From Brachyhypopomus gauderio (taxonomy: Eukaryota > Chordata > Actinopteri > Gymnotiformes > Hypopomidae), in NCBI RefSeq assembly GCF_052324685.1, contig NC_135228.1, positions 10,271,386-10,335,385 on the forward strand: 64,000 bases of DNA. The letters run 5' to 3'. Shown piece after piece: positions 1 to 9,870 of the stretch. Within the stretch, counting starts at the first letter, position 1. Every line of letters begins with the position of its first letter. The translations under genes and the position numbers were made by a program. The notes below the pieces were generated by a model. That model ran no database searches, was not told the DNA's origin, and saw nothing but the letters and a program-made list of their open reading frames with translations.

Positions 1-180
1 CGCCCCCCGAGGACGTCGGCTTGGCGGTCCCGCCCCCCGAGGACGTCGGCTTGGCGGTCCCGCCCCCCGAGGACGTCGGCTTGGCGGTCCCGCCCCCCGA
101 GGACGTCGGCTTGGCGGCTCCGCCCCTTGAGGACGTCGGCTTGGCGGCTCCGCCCCTTGAGGACGTCGGTTTAGCGGCTC
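1..180 (+). repeat. 30-bp tandem repeat, six copies
   Basis: Six head-to-tail 30-bp units share the core GAGGACGTCGG. Each encodes ten residues (V/A-PP-P/L-EDVGLA) in the open frame. The first four units are nearly identical. The last two carry CCCCTT in place of CCCCCC. The array continues leftward out of the window. Confidence 0.9.
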
Positions 181-1090
181 CGCCCCCCGAGTGCATCTCC
201 TCACCTCAGGTTCCTGTTCCCGCTGCCCGTAGGCAGTCCGTGCCTGTTCCTGTCCCCGCTGCCCGTCGGCAGTCCACGCCGGTTCCTGTCCCTGCGACCC
301 AGGAGAGGTTGTCCACGCCGGCTCCCGTTCCCGCTGCCCGCCAGCGGACCCTGCCTGTTCCCGCTGCCTGTCTGCCGGCTCCAGTTCCCGCTGCCTGTCT
401 GCCGGCTCCAGTTCCCGCTGCCCGCCGCCCGGCCGCGCCTGTGCCCGCTGCCCGCCGCCCGGCCACGCCTGTAACCCCAGAGACTGTGCTGCCCTCTATT
501 GGGCCTGGACTTTTTGTGCCCCCTGCTCTGCCCTGTGCCCCCGTCTCTTTGCCCATGTTCCCCTTGCTCCCATGTTCTGTCCCTGGTTTTGTGTTGGTCC
601 CAGTTCCTGTGTGTGTACCTGTTCGTGTCCTTATGCCCGTCCCTGTGTTTGTGTCTGGTCAGTTCCTCCAGGTCCCTGTCCCCGTGTCTGTTCCCCAAGT
701 CATGACCCGCTTTGTACCCGTGCCTGTCTCTGTGGTCCATGCTGTCTTCACCTCAGTGTTTGCCTCTGCCTTGTCCCCTGGCCCCACTCCAGTGTCTGTC
801 CCCAGTCCTGTGCTGTCCAGCCCTGCTCCTGCTCCTTGACCTGTCCGGTCTCCCTGTGCCCCGTGTACCGCCATGCCCCAGCCCAGCTCCTGGCCAGTCT
901 CTGGTTTCTCTGTCCCTGCCATGCCCCGGTCTCTGTGCCCTGCTTTCCCCTGGTCTGTTCCTCCGGTCCGTCCCGTGTCTGCTGTCCCTGTCCCTCGCCG
1001 TGTTCCGTGGTTCCCTGTCTTGTCCTAGTCTGGTTCCCTGTCCTGTCTGCCCTTGCGTGCCCCGGAGTGGCACGCTTTGAGGGGGGGTTC
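1..1090 (+). mobile_element. LTR retrotransposon, 3' internal region (partial, enters from left edge)
   Basis: A reading frame is open from the window's left edge to a stop ending at 839. It encodes low-complexity, Pro/Val/Ala-rich sequence: six 10-residue units like VPPPEDVGLA, then PVPAARR-type repeats. About 250 bases later a purine-rich run (about 1079-1087, TTTGAGGGGGGG-like) lies directly before the TGTCACG that starts the LTR, as expected of a polypurine tract. No protease, reverse transcriptase or integrase motif lies in the window, so the family (probably Ty3/Gypsy) is inferred only from the end layout. The rest of the element lies outside the window, so whether it is whole cannot be judged. 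Confidence 0.55.
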
Positions 1091-1620
1091 TGTCACGTGC
1101 GGTTACGCCCCCTCTCCTAGCTGTCACTCTGGGTTCCCTCGTGTCTGTGTTCTTGCCCGTTTGTCCCGCCCTGCTCGTTAGTTTTGATGAATCCCTTGTT
1201 AGTTACCACGCCCCTGTATCATTGTTTGCACCTGATCCTTGTCTAGTTCTGTGTATAATAGTCCCTGTGTCTCCCGTGTCCGGTATCGGTTATTTTGTCT
1301 AATTGTTCTTCTGTTTATTCGTTCATGCTTGGTTGGTGTTTGCTGTTCTGGTCCTGTTTCGTAAGTTGCTCTGTGTTTCCCCGTCGTGTTTAATATGCCT
1401 GTTTACTTATGTTATTCGGACTGCCCTCCCGCTATCGACCCGGACTGGCTTAGTGATGACGAATATGGAATGCCCTGCAATAAATCTCGCTCCTCTCAGC
1501 GTTTGTGTCCGTCTCCTCGCTCCGTGGCGCGTGCCACGTTACACTACAGACACAGACGAGTAGACGCAGACAACATTAACACACGCCCAAAAGGGAGGGG
1601 TCGGGGACCGTAACGTGACA
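1091..1620 (+). mobile_element. 3' LTR of the retrotransposon
   Basis: The segment begins TGTCACG right after the purine tract and ends CGTGACA, forming short inverted ends of the TG...CA type. It holds no convincing gene. The base after it begins the hAT remnant, so the LTR element was inserted in that hAT element. An alternative 3' boundary is 1543, where the sequence reads CCACGTTACA. In that case bases 1544-1620 would belong to an older LTR. The 5' LTR is outside the window, so no age can be estimated from LTR divergence. Confidence 0.6.
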
Positions 1621-2133
1621 GTTCTGTTCTTATATTTGCACTTTAAAGAAAAATACACGTTTACATTTTATACTTTCAGTTTATTAAGTGTGAGCACTTT
1701 TAAAATAAAAATGCATTTGGTAGCAACAGCTTTTGGGTGAATTCTTAATTATTTCAATCATAATAATAATAATGCACTGGTTAGTGTCCCAGTAGGAGTC
1801 CACTGTTGCAGATATAGACACCTCAAAGATGTCCTCTGTTTATTGTCCTGGATTACCTTTCTTGAAGGTAGATTTATGATGACCCTTTTCACCAGTCATC
1901 ACAGCCATCAGTAACTACCAACTACCAGTAACTATTTGCTGATTAATATCGATATAATACTAGTTTTAACATGTTGCTTCTGTACATAGTCAGGAAACAG
2001 CTCAAATACATTTTTAATAACACTAAACCCCGAATTGGATCGAATCGATTAAATCGGATTAAATCGAAATAAATCGATTCTTAATCTTCGGAATCGGATC
2101 GATTCTTGGAATTTGAATCGATACCCAGCCCTA
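1621..2133 (-). mobile_element. Non-autonomous hAT element, one end (copy 1)
   Basis: These 513 bases align almost end to end with the reverse complement of 5860-6380, including the AATCGATT-rich subterminal region and the terminal TACCCAGCCCTA (reverse of TAGGGCTGGGTA). The outer end is at 2133, and the presumed duplicated target begins AGTAGTAC. The other half of the element lies beyond the inserted LTR retrotransposon, off the left edge. No transposase reading frame is present. Confidence 0.75.
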
Positions 2134-2141
2134 AGTAGTAC

Positions 2142-3090
2142 CAATTAAATTATTTCAATTGCACAGTTTAAAACAAAGTGCTTTACAAGACAACATTTCA
2201 GAAATGGAAGGCCCTTCTGGGTTTTGTTGCATGACTGTACGGCAGGTTCCTAATGCTCACTGTGTTTTGCTGACTCAGACATCCATTCACATCTCCCATA
2301 TGAGCCCAGTGAATGTGCACTATGCAAAATATCATACAAGCATGTCTTATAAAGAATTCTCTTCAAACAAAGACATGCCAAACAAATATGTTTATCATAG
2401 CTCAGAAGCCTGTAGGTGTGTAGCCAGGAAAAACGTCCTTAGGTTATGAGATTTATTCACAAGCAGGGACAACATATGTTAAGGGGTTAGTTTCAAGGAG
2501 ATCTCTGTTTCTCATTATTAGTTTCACAGAGATTGATCCAGCAGATGTCTGTTTCTTTTGTGTTTATTGTGGTTTTCAGATCTCAATGTGGAAAGAAGCA
2601 GAGTAAAAGCTGCTGTATTTAATTACATACCAGGATTTAATTTAACACATAAGCAATCTAAAATACATCTTTAAAAATCTGTATGCACAGGAAAGTAAAC
2701 TTAATTCACCACTTTATACTTTAAATCTCAATCCACTTGCTAATGTCTGTTGCTAATCACTGTTAATGTCTGATAGATTATGGACATTATTTACATTTTA
2801 TGTACAGGCAATACCTTGTTAGATAAATAAATACAGCAGTACAAAAAAAAAACATTAATGGGCAGAGTGCAGGATCCATATCTCAAATAATGAAATGAAA
2901 TATTAGACTTATAGAGTATTTCTGCTGGTGCGCCACACTTTTTGATCACATTTAAAAGTCCAGCACAACTCAAACAAGCAAGCTGAAGCAATACATTTGA
3001 GTATGTAAAACCTGTGCAGACCTGTTACCATTTTATTACGAGATAGTGGGCACAGTTTTCCTGAAACACTTACTTGTCTGTGAGACTGTT
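2142..3090. other. Intergenic, no gene seen
   Basis: AT-rich sequence between the hAT half-element and the olfactory receptor. The short open frames show no recognisable family motifs. The part next to the receptor's stop may be its 3' untranslated region. No clear repeat boundary was found. Confidence 0.6.
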
Positions 3091-4017
3091 TTATCTGCTG
3101 AAGGCTCTTTTTAGTGCACACTGTAGCTCTTTGTTTCTTAAGCTGTAAATGAAGGGGTTCAGCAGAGGTGTCAGTACAGAGTAAAGCACAGCAACAACCA
3201 ATCGTATGTCTGAGTCAAACAAGGTCACCCTGTAAGAGATGTACACACAGGAGGCAGACACATAGGAGATACAGACCACTATTAGGTGGGAGCCACAAGT
3301 ACCAAGAGCTTTCAATCTTTCAGCTGAGCCCATTCTGCTGATGGCTTTCGCAATGCTGATGTATGATGCCAGAATTAGCAGGAAAGTGCCAATCAGGCCA
3401 ACTAAAGCAATGATTAGCGAGATCAAGCTGTTTCTTGAGGTGTTAGTACAAGCCAGGTTCACAACTGAGCTGTGATCACAGAAGATATGTTTAACTATGT
3501 TGGGTCCACAGAAGGGCAGTGGCAGTGCTAAGATCAAAGCAGGAAGAGGCATGATCCATCCAAAGGCCCAGGCTAAAAATAGGAGCAAAAAGCGAACTTT
3601 CCTTGTCATAACTGACATGTAGTGTAAAGGATGACAGATAGCTAAGTACCTGTCATAAGCCATAACTGTTAGCAAAGCACGTCCTGTTACAGTCATAGAA
3701 AGAAAAAAATACATTTGTACAAAGCACCCTGTTTTAGAAATGGTCTTGACTTCCACTAGGAATCCTGAAAGCATGTTTGGAATAGTCACCGTGGTGTAGA
3801 TTATATCACATAAGGACAGATTGTCCAGGAAAAAGTACATGGGTGAGTGTAGTTTGCTGTCTGTTCTAGTGATATACATGATCATACTGTTTCCCCCCAG
3901 TACAAGGACATAGATTGTCAGGAAAACAGAAAAGAGAATCATATATTTGTCCTTCAATCCCTCTATAATAAAAAATGTTACTGCCTCTGTTGTGTTCATT
4001 TTAGTGGAAATCAGCAA
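3091..4017 (-). CDS. Olfactory receptor, class A GPCR, intact single exon
   Basis: A 308-residue seven-transmembrane odorant receptor, the normal size for the family, coded without introns as these receptors are. Visible hallmarks in order are an N-terminal NTT glycosylation site; GN in TM1; LHSPMYFFL after it, leading into TM2; the extracellular Cys before TM3; MAYDRYLAIC at the end of TM3; SY in TM5; KALGTCGSH leading into TM6; and PLLNPFIYSLRN at the end of TM7. The frame has no internal stop, so the gene looks functional. Two Met codons compete as start: 4017, or six residues later at MNTTEAV. The second is closer to the usual N-terminal length. It should act in the cilia of olfactory neurons, coupling to a Golf-type G protein. 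The ligand and exact teleost subfamily cannot be told from sequence. It is the only receptor in the window, flanked by hAT copies in opposite orientation. Confidence 0.93.
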   Translation of the reverse strand: MLISTKMNTTEAVTFFIIEGLKDKYMILFSVFLTIYVLVLGGNSMIMYITRTDSKLHSPMYFFLDNLSLCDIIYTTVTIPNMLSGFLVEVKTISKTGCFVQMYFFLSMTVTGRALLTVMAYDRYLAICHPLHYMSVMTRKVRFLLLFLAWAFGWIMPLPALILALPLPFCGPNIVKHIFCDHSSVVNLACTNTSRNSLISLIIALVGLIGTFLLILASYISIAKAISRMGSAERLKALGTCGSHLIVVCISYVSASCVYISYRVTLFDSDIRLVVAVLYSVLTPLLNPFIYSLRNKELQCALKRAFSR

Positions 4018-5859
4018 CTGAATAAAACAGAGAAGAAATTACACTGTACTCAATATGGTTTTGAATGCAGACCACAACTTCAACTTAGTCCAACAATTTG
4101 AAATGTTTTAAAATGTAAACATATGAAAATGTGATGCACATTTATCAATGGAAAAGTCTATATCAAACAACTAATATAACAGAACCTGCATCTTTGTTCT
4201 AAAATGCAGACATGCAATCCATGCTCAATTGGATTTCTCCTTTAGAAATCAAGAAACAATGTATGGATGAGGATATAAATACACTGATAAAAACAAGAGG
4301 GCTCTATTATCTTAATGACCTTAATTAACTTAATTGGTTGTCAGGAGCAAGTGTTTGTTTTCATTCACATCAATTAAAAGCTATTCTTGGACCAATTAAA
4401 GTTTAATGTTTTTTGTTTCTGTGGTTACATGGTTTTTCATTAACAGATAATGATACAAGTTAAATAATCTCTGTTGGATTTGGATTTTAACATGTGTATC
4501 TTAATCGTTTTGTTACTGTTAGTGGCAGGGAAGACCTTCTATTTCCCCATAGATTTAGAGCACGTCAGGTACATTTTAACCATGCAATGATGTAGCTGGA
4601 TGAAATGAAAGGTTTGTTACTGTTTCTATTATTCATGTAATTTTACAGCTTAAATCTAATGAACCATCTCTAATGTACAGATGAGTGACAAGTTTCTCAC
4701 CATGGTTTGAAGCCCAGGTGATTTTGAAACATTTATGTTGGAGACTGTGGTAGATTTGTGCGCCAACCAACACATTTAGAATGGTAGTATCTACTGTGGT
4801 AACAACTAAACACAACAAGCACCTCCATGCTGACATTTGCTATGTTATATTTATATAATAATTAGAAGCTGAAATCATGTGTCAAGAGATTTCTCACATC
4901 ATATAACACATTGGAATTAAATGGTTGACAGTCGATGCACTAGGGTGTATGTACTGCCCCTTTACCCCCTAGGCTTTTTAAGGCACTCAGGAAAATTACT
5001 GGGGACAGTGGCCTGGGCTCGGTAATTATCAGAGACCGTATATGTCACAATATGGACGGACAAGAAGTGTAGTTTTATAGCTTTTACTTGAATAGCCAAA
5101 CACCATACAAATTGTATGTAGCTGAACATAATCACACAACACTCTAACTCTCTGACGCAGTGCGTGTTACGTATCCTAAACATATTCTCTAACATCTTAT
5201 CAAAATAAAAGCCATGTCTCATGACAGTATACAAGTGGACTGGACGACACGAGTGAAAAGTGAAGCCTCCATGTGTCAGCTGCCCTCTAGTGGCTGGCTG
5301 CAGTACAAATTTTAACCCCACCCACAGAAACTTAAAATTTTTATTACACGTAAAATAAGTTTTTTGAGCAATTATATTTTGTCAATTCTATAAGACCCCA
5401 TTGTGTTTTTCTCTATGATAAACAAATTTTATAGAAGTTATTAAGTCTTACTTAAAGGGGTGTGGCGATAAGGTGATTGACAGTTAATAGCTGCGTTGAT
5501 TGACATCTAATACCAGACGCTAAAACGTGAATGTGCTCAACAGCAAAACTCTATCAAAACTCTCGACAGCAGTATTAAAACCTTTTTACCTTTGTTTATT
5601 TTGTAAAAAGTCAAAAGTGTCTTTATACCACACCTCAATGTCTTGTTCAGTAAGTAGTTCAGTTCAATATTTGACTAGCTAGCCAGATGTTAATTTTAAA
5701 TCCTCTCAGGTTAGCAAATTGTACTAGCTAGTTCGTAGTTTAGCGAATTGAACGAGATGTAGGGGAGACCAGGTATGGTTGTAACACTTTTTGCTTCAGC
5801 ACCTGTAACTCACTGAATTTTTGAGCTAGAGGTCTCAAACGTTTATACAAAGTACACAC
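4018..5859. other. Intergenic, no gene seen
   Basis: AT-rich spacer upstream of the olfactory receptor. It holds no open frame with recognisable similarity. An olfactory receptor promoter and non-coding leader exon would be expected somewhere here, but no splice pair or TATA element stands out. Confidence 0.5.
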
Positions 5860-7026
5860 TAGGGCTGGGTATCGATTCAAATTCCAAGAATCGATCCGAT
5901 TCCGATTCTGAAGATTAAGAATCGATTTATTTCGATTTAATCCGATTTAATCGATTCGATCCGATTCGATCCAATTCGGGGTTTAGTGTTATTAAAAATT
6001 TATTTATTTGAGCTGTTTCCTGACTATGTACAGAAGCAACATGTTAAAACTAGTATTATATCAATATTAATCAGCAAATAGTTACTGGTAGTTGGTAGTT
6101 ACTGATGGCTGGTGAAAAGGGTAATCATAAATCTACCTTCAAGAAAGGTAATCCAGGACAATAAACAGAGGACATCTTTGAGGTGTCTATATCTGCAACA
6201 GTGGACTCCTACTGGGACACTAACCAGGGCATTATTATTATGATTGAAATAATTAAGAAGTCACCCAAAAGCTGTTGCTACCAAATGCATTTTTATTTTA
6301 AAAGTGCTCACACTTAATAAACTGAAAGTATAATATGTAAACGTGTATTTTTCTTTAAGGTGAGATTATAAGAACAGAACTCTCACGTTACGGCCCCGAC
6401 CCCTCCCTGTTGGGCGTGTGTTAACGTTGTCTGCGTCTACTCTGCGTCTGTGTATCTCCGTGGGTGCGGGTGCGTCTTGTGATAATCCTCACCTGTGACT
6501 CGTCTCGTCATCACGTGGGGTTTGTGTGGTTTGTCTACTTAATGTGCGTTCGCGCAGCGTCCAGTGCTCGTCGTTGTTTGAGTCACACATGTTCTATGTA
6601 AACGTGTTTTATGTGCGCTGTCTGCGCTTCGGTAAATGTAATAAACGTAACGATTTGGAAAGTGCAAAGGATTCTGTCTCGTCCATCGCCTTGCGCCCAA
6701 CGTTACAAGAGCATTTTTAACTTTTTAAAACTGTAAAAACACTGGGTAAACTGTCAGTGACATGGACTAACTGTAAATAGTCACTGACACTGGATAAACT
6801 GTCCTTCTGTTTTTAGATTGCCGATTTGACTATCGTCGTTACCGTCACTGTCCGACGCCATGTTATTTTACAGTTAGTTAGACCGAGCATGCCTGCGTGA
6901 ATTCAGTGACGAGGCAGGGGTAAAAGTTCACAAAAAAATCGATCTTTGGACGTACGAATCGATTATCAGATCATCATATGCGAATCGATTCTGAATCGGA
7001 AAATCGATTTTTTCAACACAGGCCTA
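5860..7026 (+). mobile_element. Non-autonomous hAT element with nested LTR (copy 2)
   Basis: The element runs from TAGGGCTGGGTA at 5860 to CAGGCCTA at 7026. It is flanked on both sides by the exact 8-bp GTACACAC (5852-5859 and 7027-7034), the target duplication size of hAT transposases. The outermost bases form short imperfect inverted ends (TAGGGCTG and TAGGCCTG), with AATCGATT-rich sequence inside both. No transposase frame exists, so it must have been moved in trans. Its length is 1167 bp, of which 327 bp is a nested solo LTR. Confidence 0.85.
6381..6707 (-). mobile_element. Solo LTR inside the hAT element
   Basis: Read on the minus strand, the segment starts TGTAACG and ends CGTGAGA. It is flanked by AGAAC and AGAGC, a near-perfect 5-bp duplication as made by LTR-element integrases. 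The last 75 or so bases are close to identical to the end of the LTR at 1548-1620, and both abut the same hAT base. The remaining LTR sequence does not visibly match the other copy. No internal region remains, as expected after recombination between two LTRs. Confidence 0.65.
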
Positions 7027-7414
7027 GTACACACATTTGTTTACTACAAATGGCACCAATTCAAACTTCAATTGAAATATCACAGCCAATGTGAGTTGAT
7101 GTCAAATACAAGATGTTCCCAAGGTGCTGGGGTAAGTTGCAACAATTAGACAAAAGAAGCAAAAACAGAGGCCACACCATGCAAAATGCTTCAAAAATAG
7201 TTTTTTTTAAATAAAATAACAATCCAGAACAATGTCTCTCTCTCTCTCTCTGAGACTGACCATAACTCATATCCACTTTCTGTTTTACTCAAAAGTGTGT
7301 GGGTATGTAAATTAGTTTATTAGAACAAACTTATTTAACAATATGTATGCTTAATGACCACTAATACAATGTACCTGTGTAAAGAACATGTAGGTCAAAT
7401 GATAAACTACGTCA

Positions 7415-7445
7415 GTGTGTGTGTGTGTGTGCACGCGTGTGCGTG
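7415..7445. repeat. GT microsatellite, short and interrupted
   Basis: About 30 bases of GT-rich repeat interrupted by GCACGCGTGTGC. Confidence 0.7.
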
Positions 7446-7569
7446 TTACATGGCAGGTATCATGTGCTTTTGCAACTGACCTGACTGACTTGTCCTTCTT
7501 TGTGACCTCATCAGATGTTTTTTTTTTAACATTTGCAGGCACACCTCTGTCAGTCTTTCTTTAAAATGA

Positions 7570-8634
7570 TTTTAAAAAATCAAGAAAGTTTTTAGTTGTA
7601 TGTAGATTCTTGGCCAAAATCTCCTGCTAGGCTGTGCTATCCATCTTCCCATGGATGCGGACCAGATGGCCAGGCCCCTTGGCTGAGAAGCAGCCCCACA
7701 GCATGATGCTGCCAGCACCATGCTTGACTGTAGGGATGGTATCCTTGGGGTCGTATGCAGTGCCATCCTGTCTCCAAATGTTCTGGGTTTGGTTGGCACC
7801 AAAAACCTCAATCTTGGTCTCATCAGACCAGAGAACCTTGAACCAGTCTGCCTCAGAGATCCTCCAAGTGATCATAAGCAAACTGTAGACAAGCCTTGAC
7901 ATGACGTTTTGAAAGTACAGGTACCTTACGGGCTTGCCTGGAACGGAGATCATTGCGGTGGAGTATGTTACTTATGGTATTAACTGAAACCAATGTCCCC
8001 ACCGCCATGAGATCTTCCTGGAGCTCCCTCCTTGTTGTCCTTGGGTCAGCCTTGACCGTTCGGACAAGCCTGGCCTCACCACGGGAGGAGATTTTGAAAG
8101 GCTGTCCAGGCCGTGGATGGTTAACAGTAGTTCCATAAGCCTTCCACTTCCGCATGATGCTCCCAAGGTAGGCCCAACTCCTTGGAAAGAGTTTTGTACC
8201 CCTTGCCAGCCTTGTAACCCTCCGCTATTTTGTCTCTGATGACCTTGGAATGCCTCTTAGTCTTTGCCATGTTGACCATGCATGAGTGCTGTTCACAAGT
8301 TTGGGGAGGGGCTTTTATAGTCAGAAAAAGCAGGACAAAACAGATAATGAATCCAAGCAGATGAAGCTCATTGTTCTTTATGCCTAAATTACTTCTAAAT
8401 ACTTGAGGGAACCCAACAGAATTCTGGTGGTTTGAGGGGTTGAATAATAATTGACCCCTGATTGAACTTTTCACAATTAAAAAAAATTATAAACTAAGAT
8501 ATTAAATATGTTTTGCTGCAGTGCATTTCACACATCCAGGCTGATCTACAGTCTAAATGTCACAAGGCTAAGTTATCTCCAAATGTGTAATCCTGCAAAA
8601 TCTGCAGAGGGTTGAATACTAATTGGAGGCACTG
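7570..8634 (-). mobile_element. Tc1/mariner transposon, 3'-truncated and broken
   Basis: On the minus strand the Tc1-type transposase starts at MAKTKRHSK (8270). It runs through a degraded helix-turn-helix region with KWKAYGTTVNHPRPGQP, and reaches the catalytic core with [12 protein letters not shown] and [18 protein letters not shown]. The reading frame is split over at least three frames, so no full protein is made. The match stops shortly after GKMDS, so the C-terminal third with the last catalytic acid and the left terminal repeat are missing. The right end is preserved: the reverse complement begins CAGTGCCTCCAATTAGTATT, followed by a TA target at 8635-8636. A plain decayed DNA transposon. 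Confidence 0.85.
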
Positions 8635-8636
8635 TA

Positions 8637-9190
8637 TATATATAAAATCAGTGTAATCATTGCAAAATTAAGAAAGAGTACACTTGAGGGATTAAATATC
8701 AAAACAAAAGGATATTTGACCTCGCCAGAGCATGTGGTTATTACAAGCACCAATTAAAAGCATCATTTGAACCAATTAAAAGTTCGGTGTCTCTGTTTAC
8801 ATTGTTTTTTATACATTTTCATTTAATTACCTCTCTGTGACTTGAATTTGAATCTTAGGCCTTAATTGCTATGTTTCTATCAGTGGCAAGTAGTGGATTG
8901 CTCAGTTACATTTCACTGTAAAGTTAAAGTTCTTCACAGACATATTCACCAAGTAATACAGTTTTTCTCAGTCGATCTGGTTCATTTCTCAGATCAGAAT
9001 TGAAATTCGCAAAACTGTTCATTCAATCTCCACATCTCCTTGTCACTTGTGCACATCATAATTGCATTTCTTATTGTGTTTCACATTTTGCAAATGCTTT
9101 TGTACATTTTGCAAATGGACATGGACAATTATGTGTTGTTTTTTGCATTATTGCAAGTCTTTTATAATAGCTAAATTAATTGAAGATATT
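8637..9190. other. Intergenic, no gene seen
   Basis: AT-rich sequence with a short TATATA stretch next to the Tc1 end. No open frame with family similarity. Confidence 0.6.
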
Positions 9191-9194
9191 GTCT

Positions 9195-9800
9195 GGACTT
9201 TCTTTTTCTAACAGAGACTTGGCTTGATAGCAATGGAGCAATAGTGCTAAAAGAAGCTTCGCCTCCCGACTTTAACTATTTTAATGTCTCTAGAGTAAAT
9301 AAGAAAGGTGGTGGTGTTGCATGTTTTTACCATAAAGCATTCCGCTGTAAGCAGATCTCATTAGGGGAACATCCTACGTTTGAATATCTGGCAGTAAAAC
9401 TCAACAGTACTTATTCAGTTCTTTTGATTGTTATCATCCTCCCAGACTACATAGGCCTACAGATTTTCTTGAAGATTTTGCAGAAATGCTTTCTAAGATT
9501 TTAATTGATTTTGATTTTGATTGATGTTTTAATTGCTGGGGATTTTAATACTCACTTGGATATATCCACAAATCCAATCACTTCGGAATTCATGAGGATG
9601 CTTAACTCTTTTGATCTCATACAGCATGTATCAAGCCCAACTCATAAGCACGGCCACATTTCAGATTTGATCATTTCTAAACGCATAGATGTTAATAATA
9701 CTGAAATTACTGATGTTGCAATCTCTGATCATTTTGGTATATTTTTCAATATGTCATTATCTACTAGAACACTCAGTGAAAAGCGCACAATAACCAAGTG
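9195..9800 (+). mobile_element. LINE fragment, endonuclease domain (L2/CR1-like)
   Basis: Translation in two adjacent frames gives the apurinic endonuclease part of a non-LTR retrotransposon ORF2. It shows FLTETWLDSNGA, then KGGGVACFYHKAF, then VLIAGDFNTHLD, the region HVSSPTHKHGHISDLIISK, and AISDHFGIFFN near the end. GDFN and SDH are the conserved endonuclease catalytic blocks. The wording HGHxxDLxI is typical of teleost L2-type LINEs, but the clade call is only from memory of such motifs. A frame change falls near 9500, and there is no reverse transcriptase, so it is a dead 5' piece of ORF2. Confidence 0.75.
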
Positions 9801-9870
9801 TTATCTCAGTGCTGGTGTATCCTGGCGGCCATCACTTTGCTCACTCCGTCCGCTACTATTTGGCAGATAG

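Noticed and set aside
201-1127. Several minus-strand frames rich in Arg, Gly and Thr
   Set aside because: Antisense of GC-rich repeats in the LTR element, with no independent evidence.
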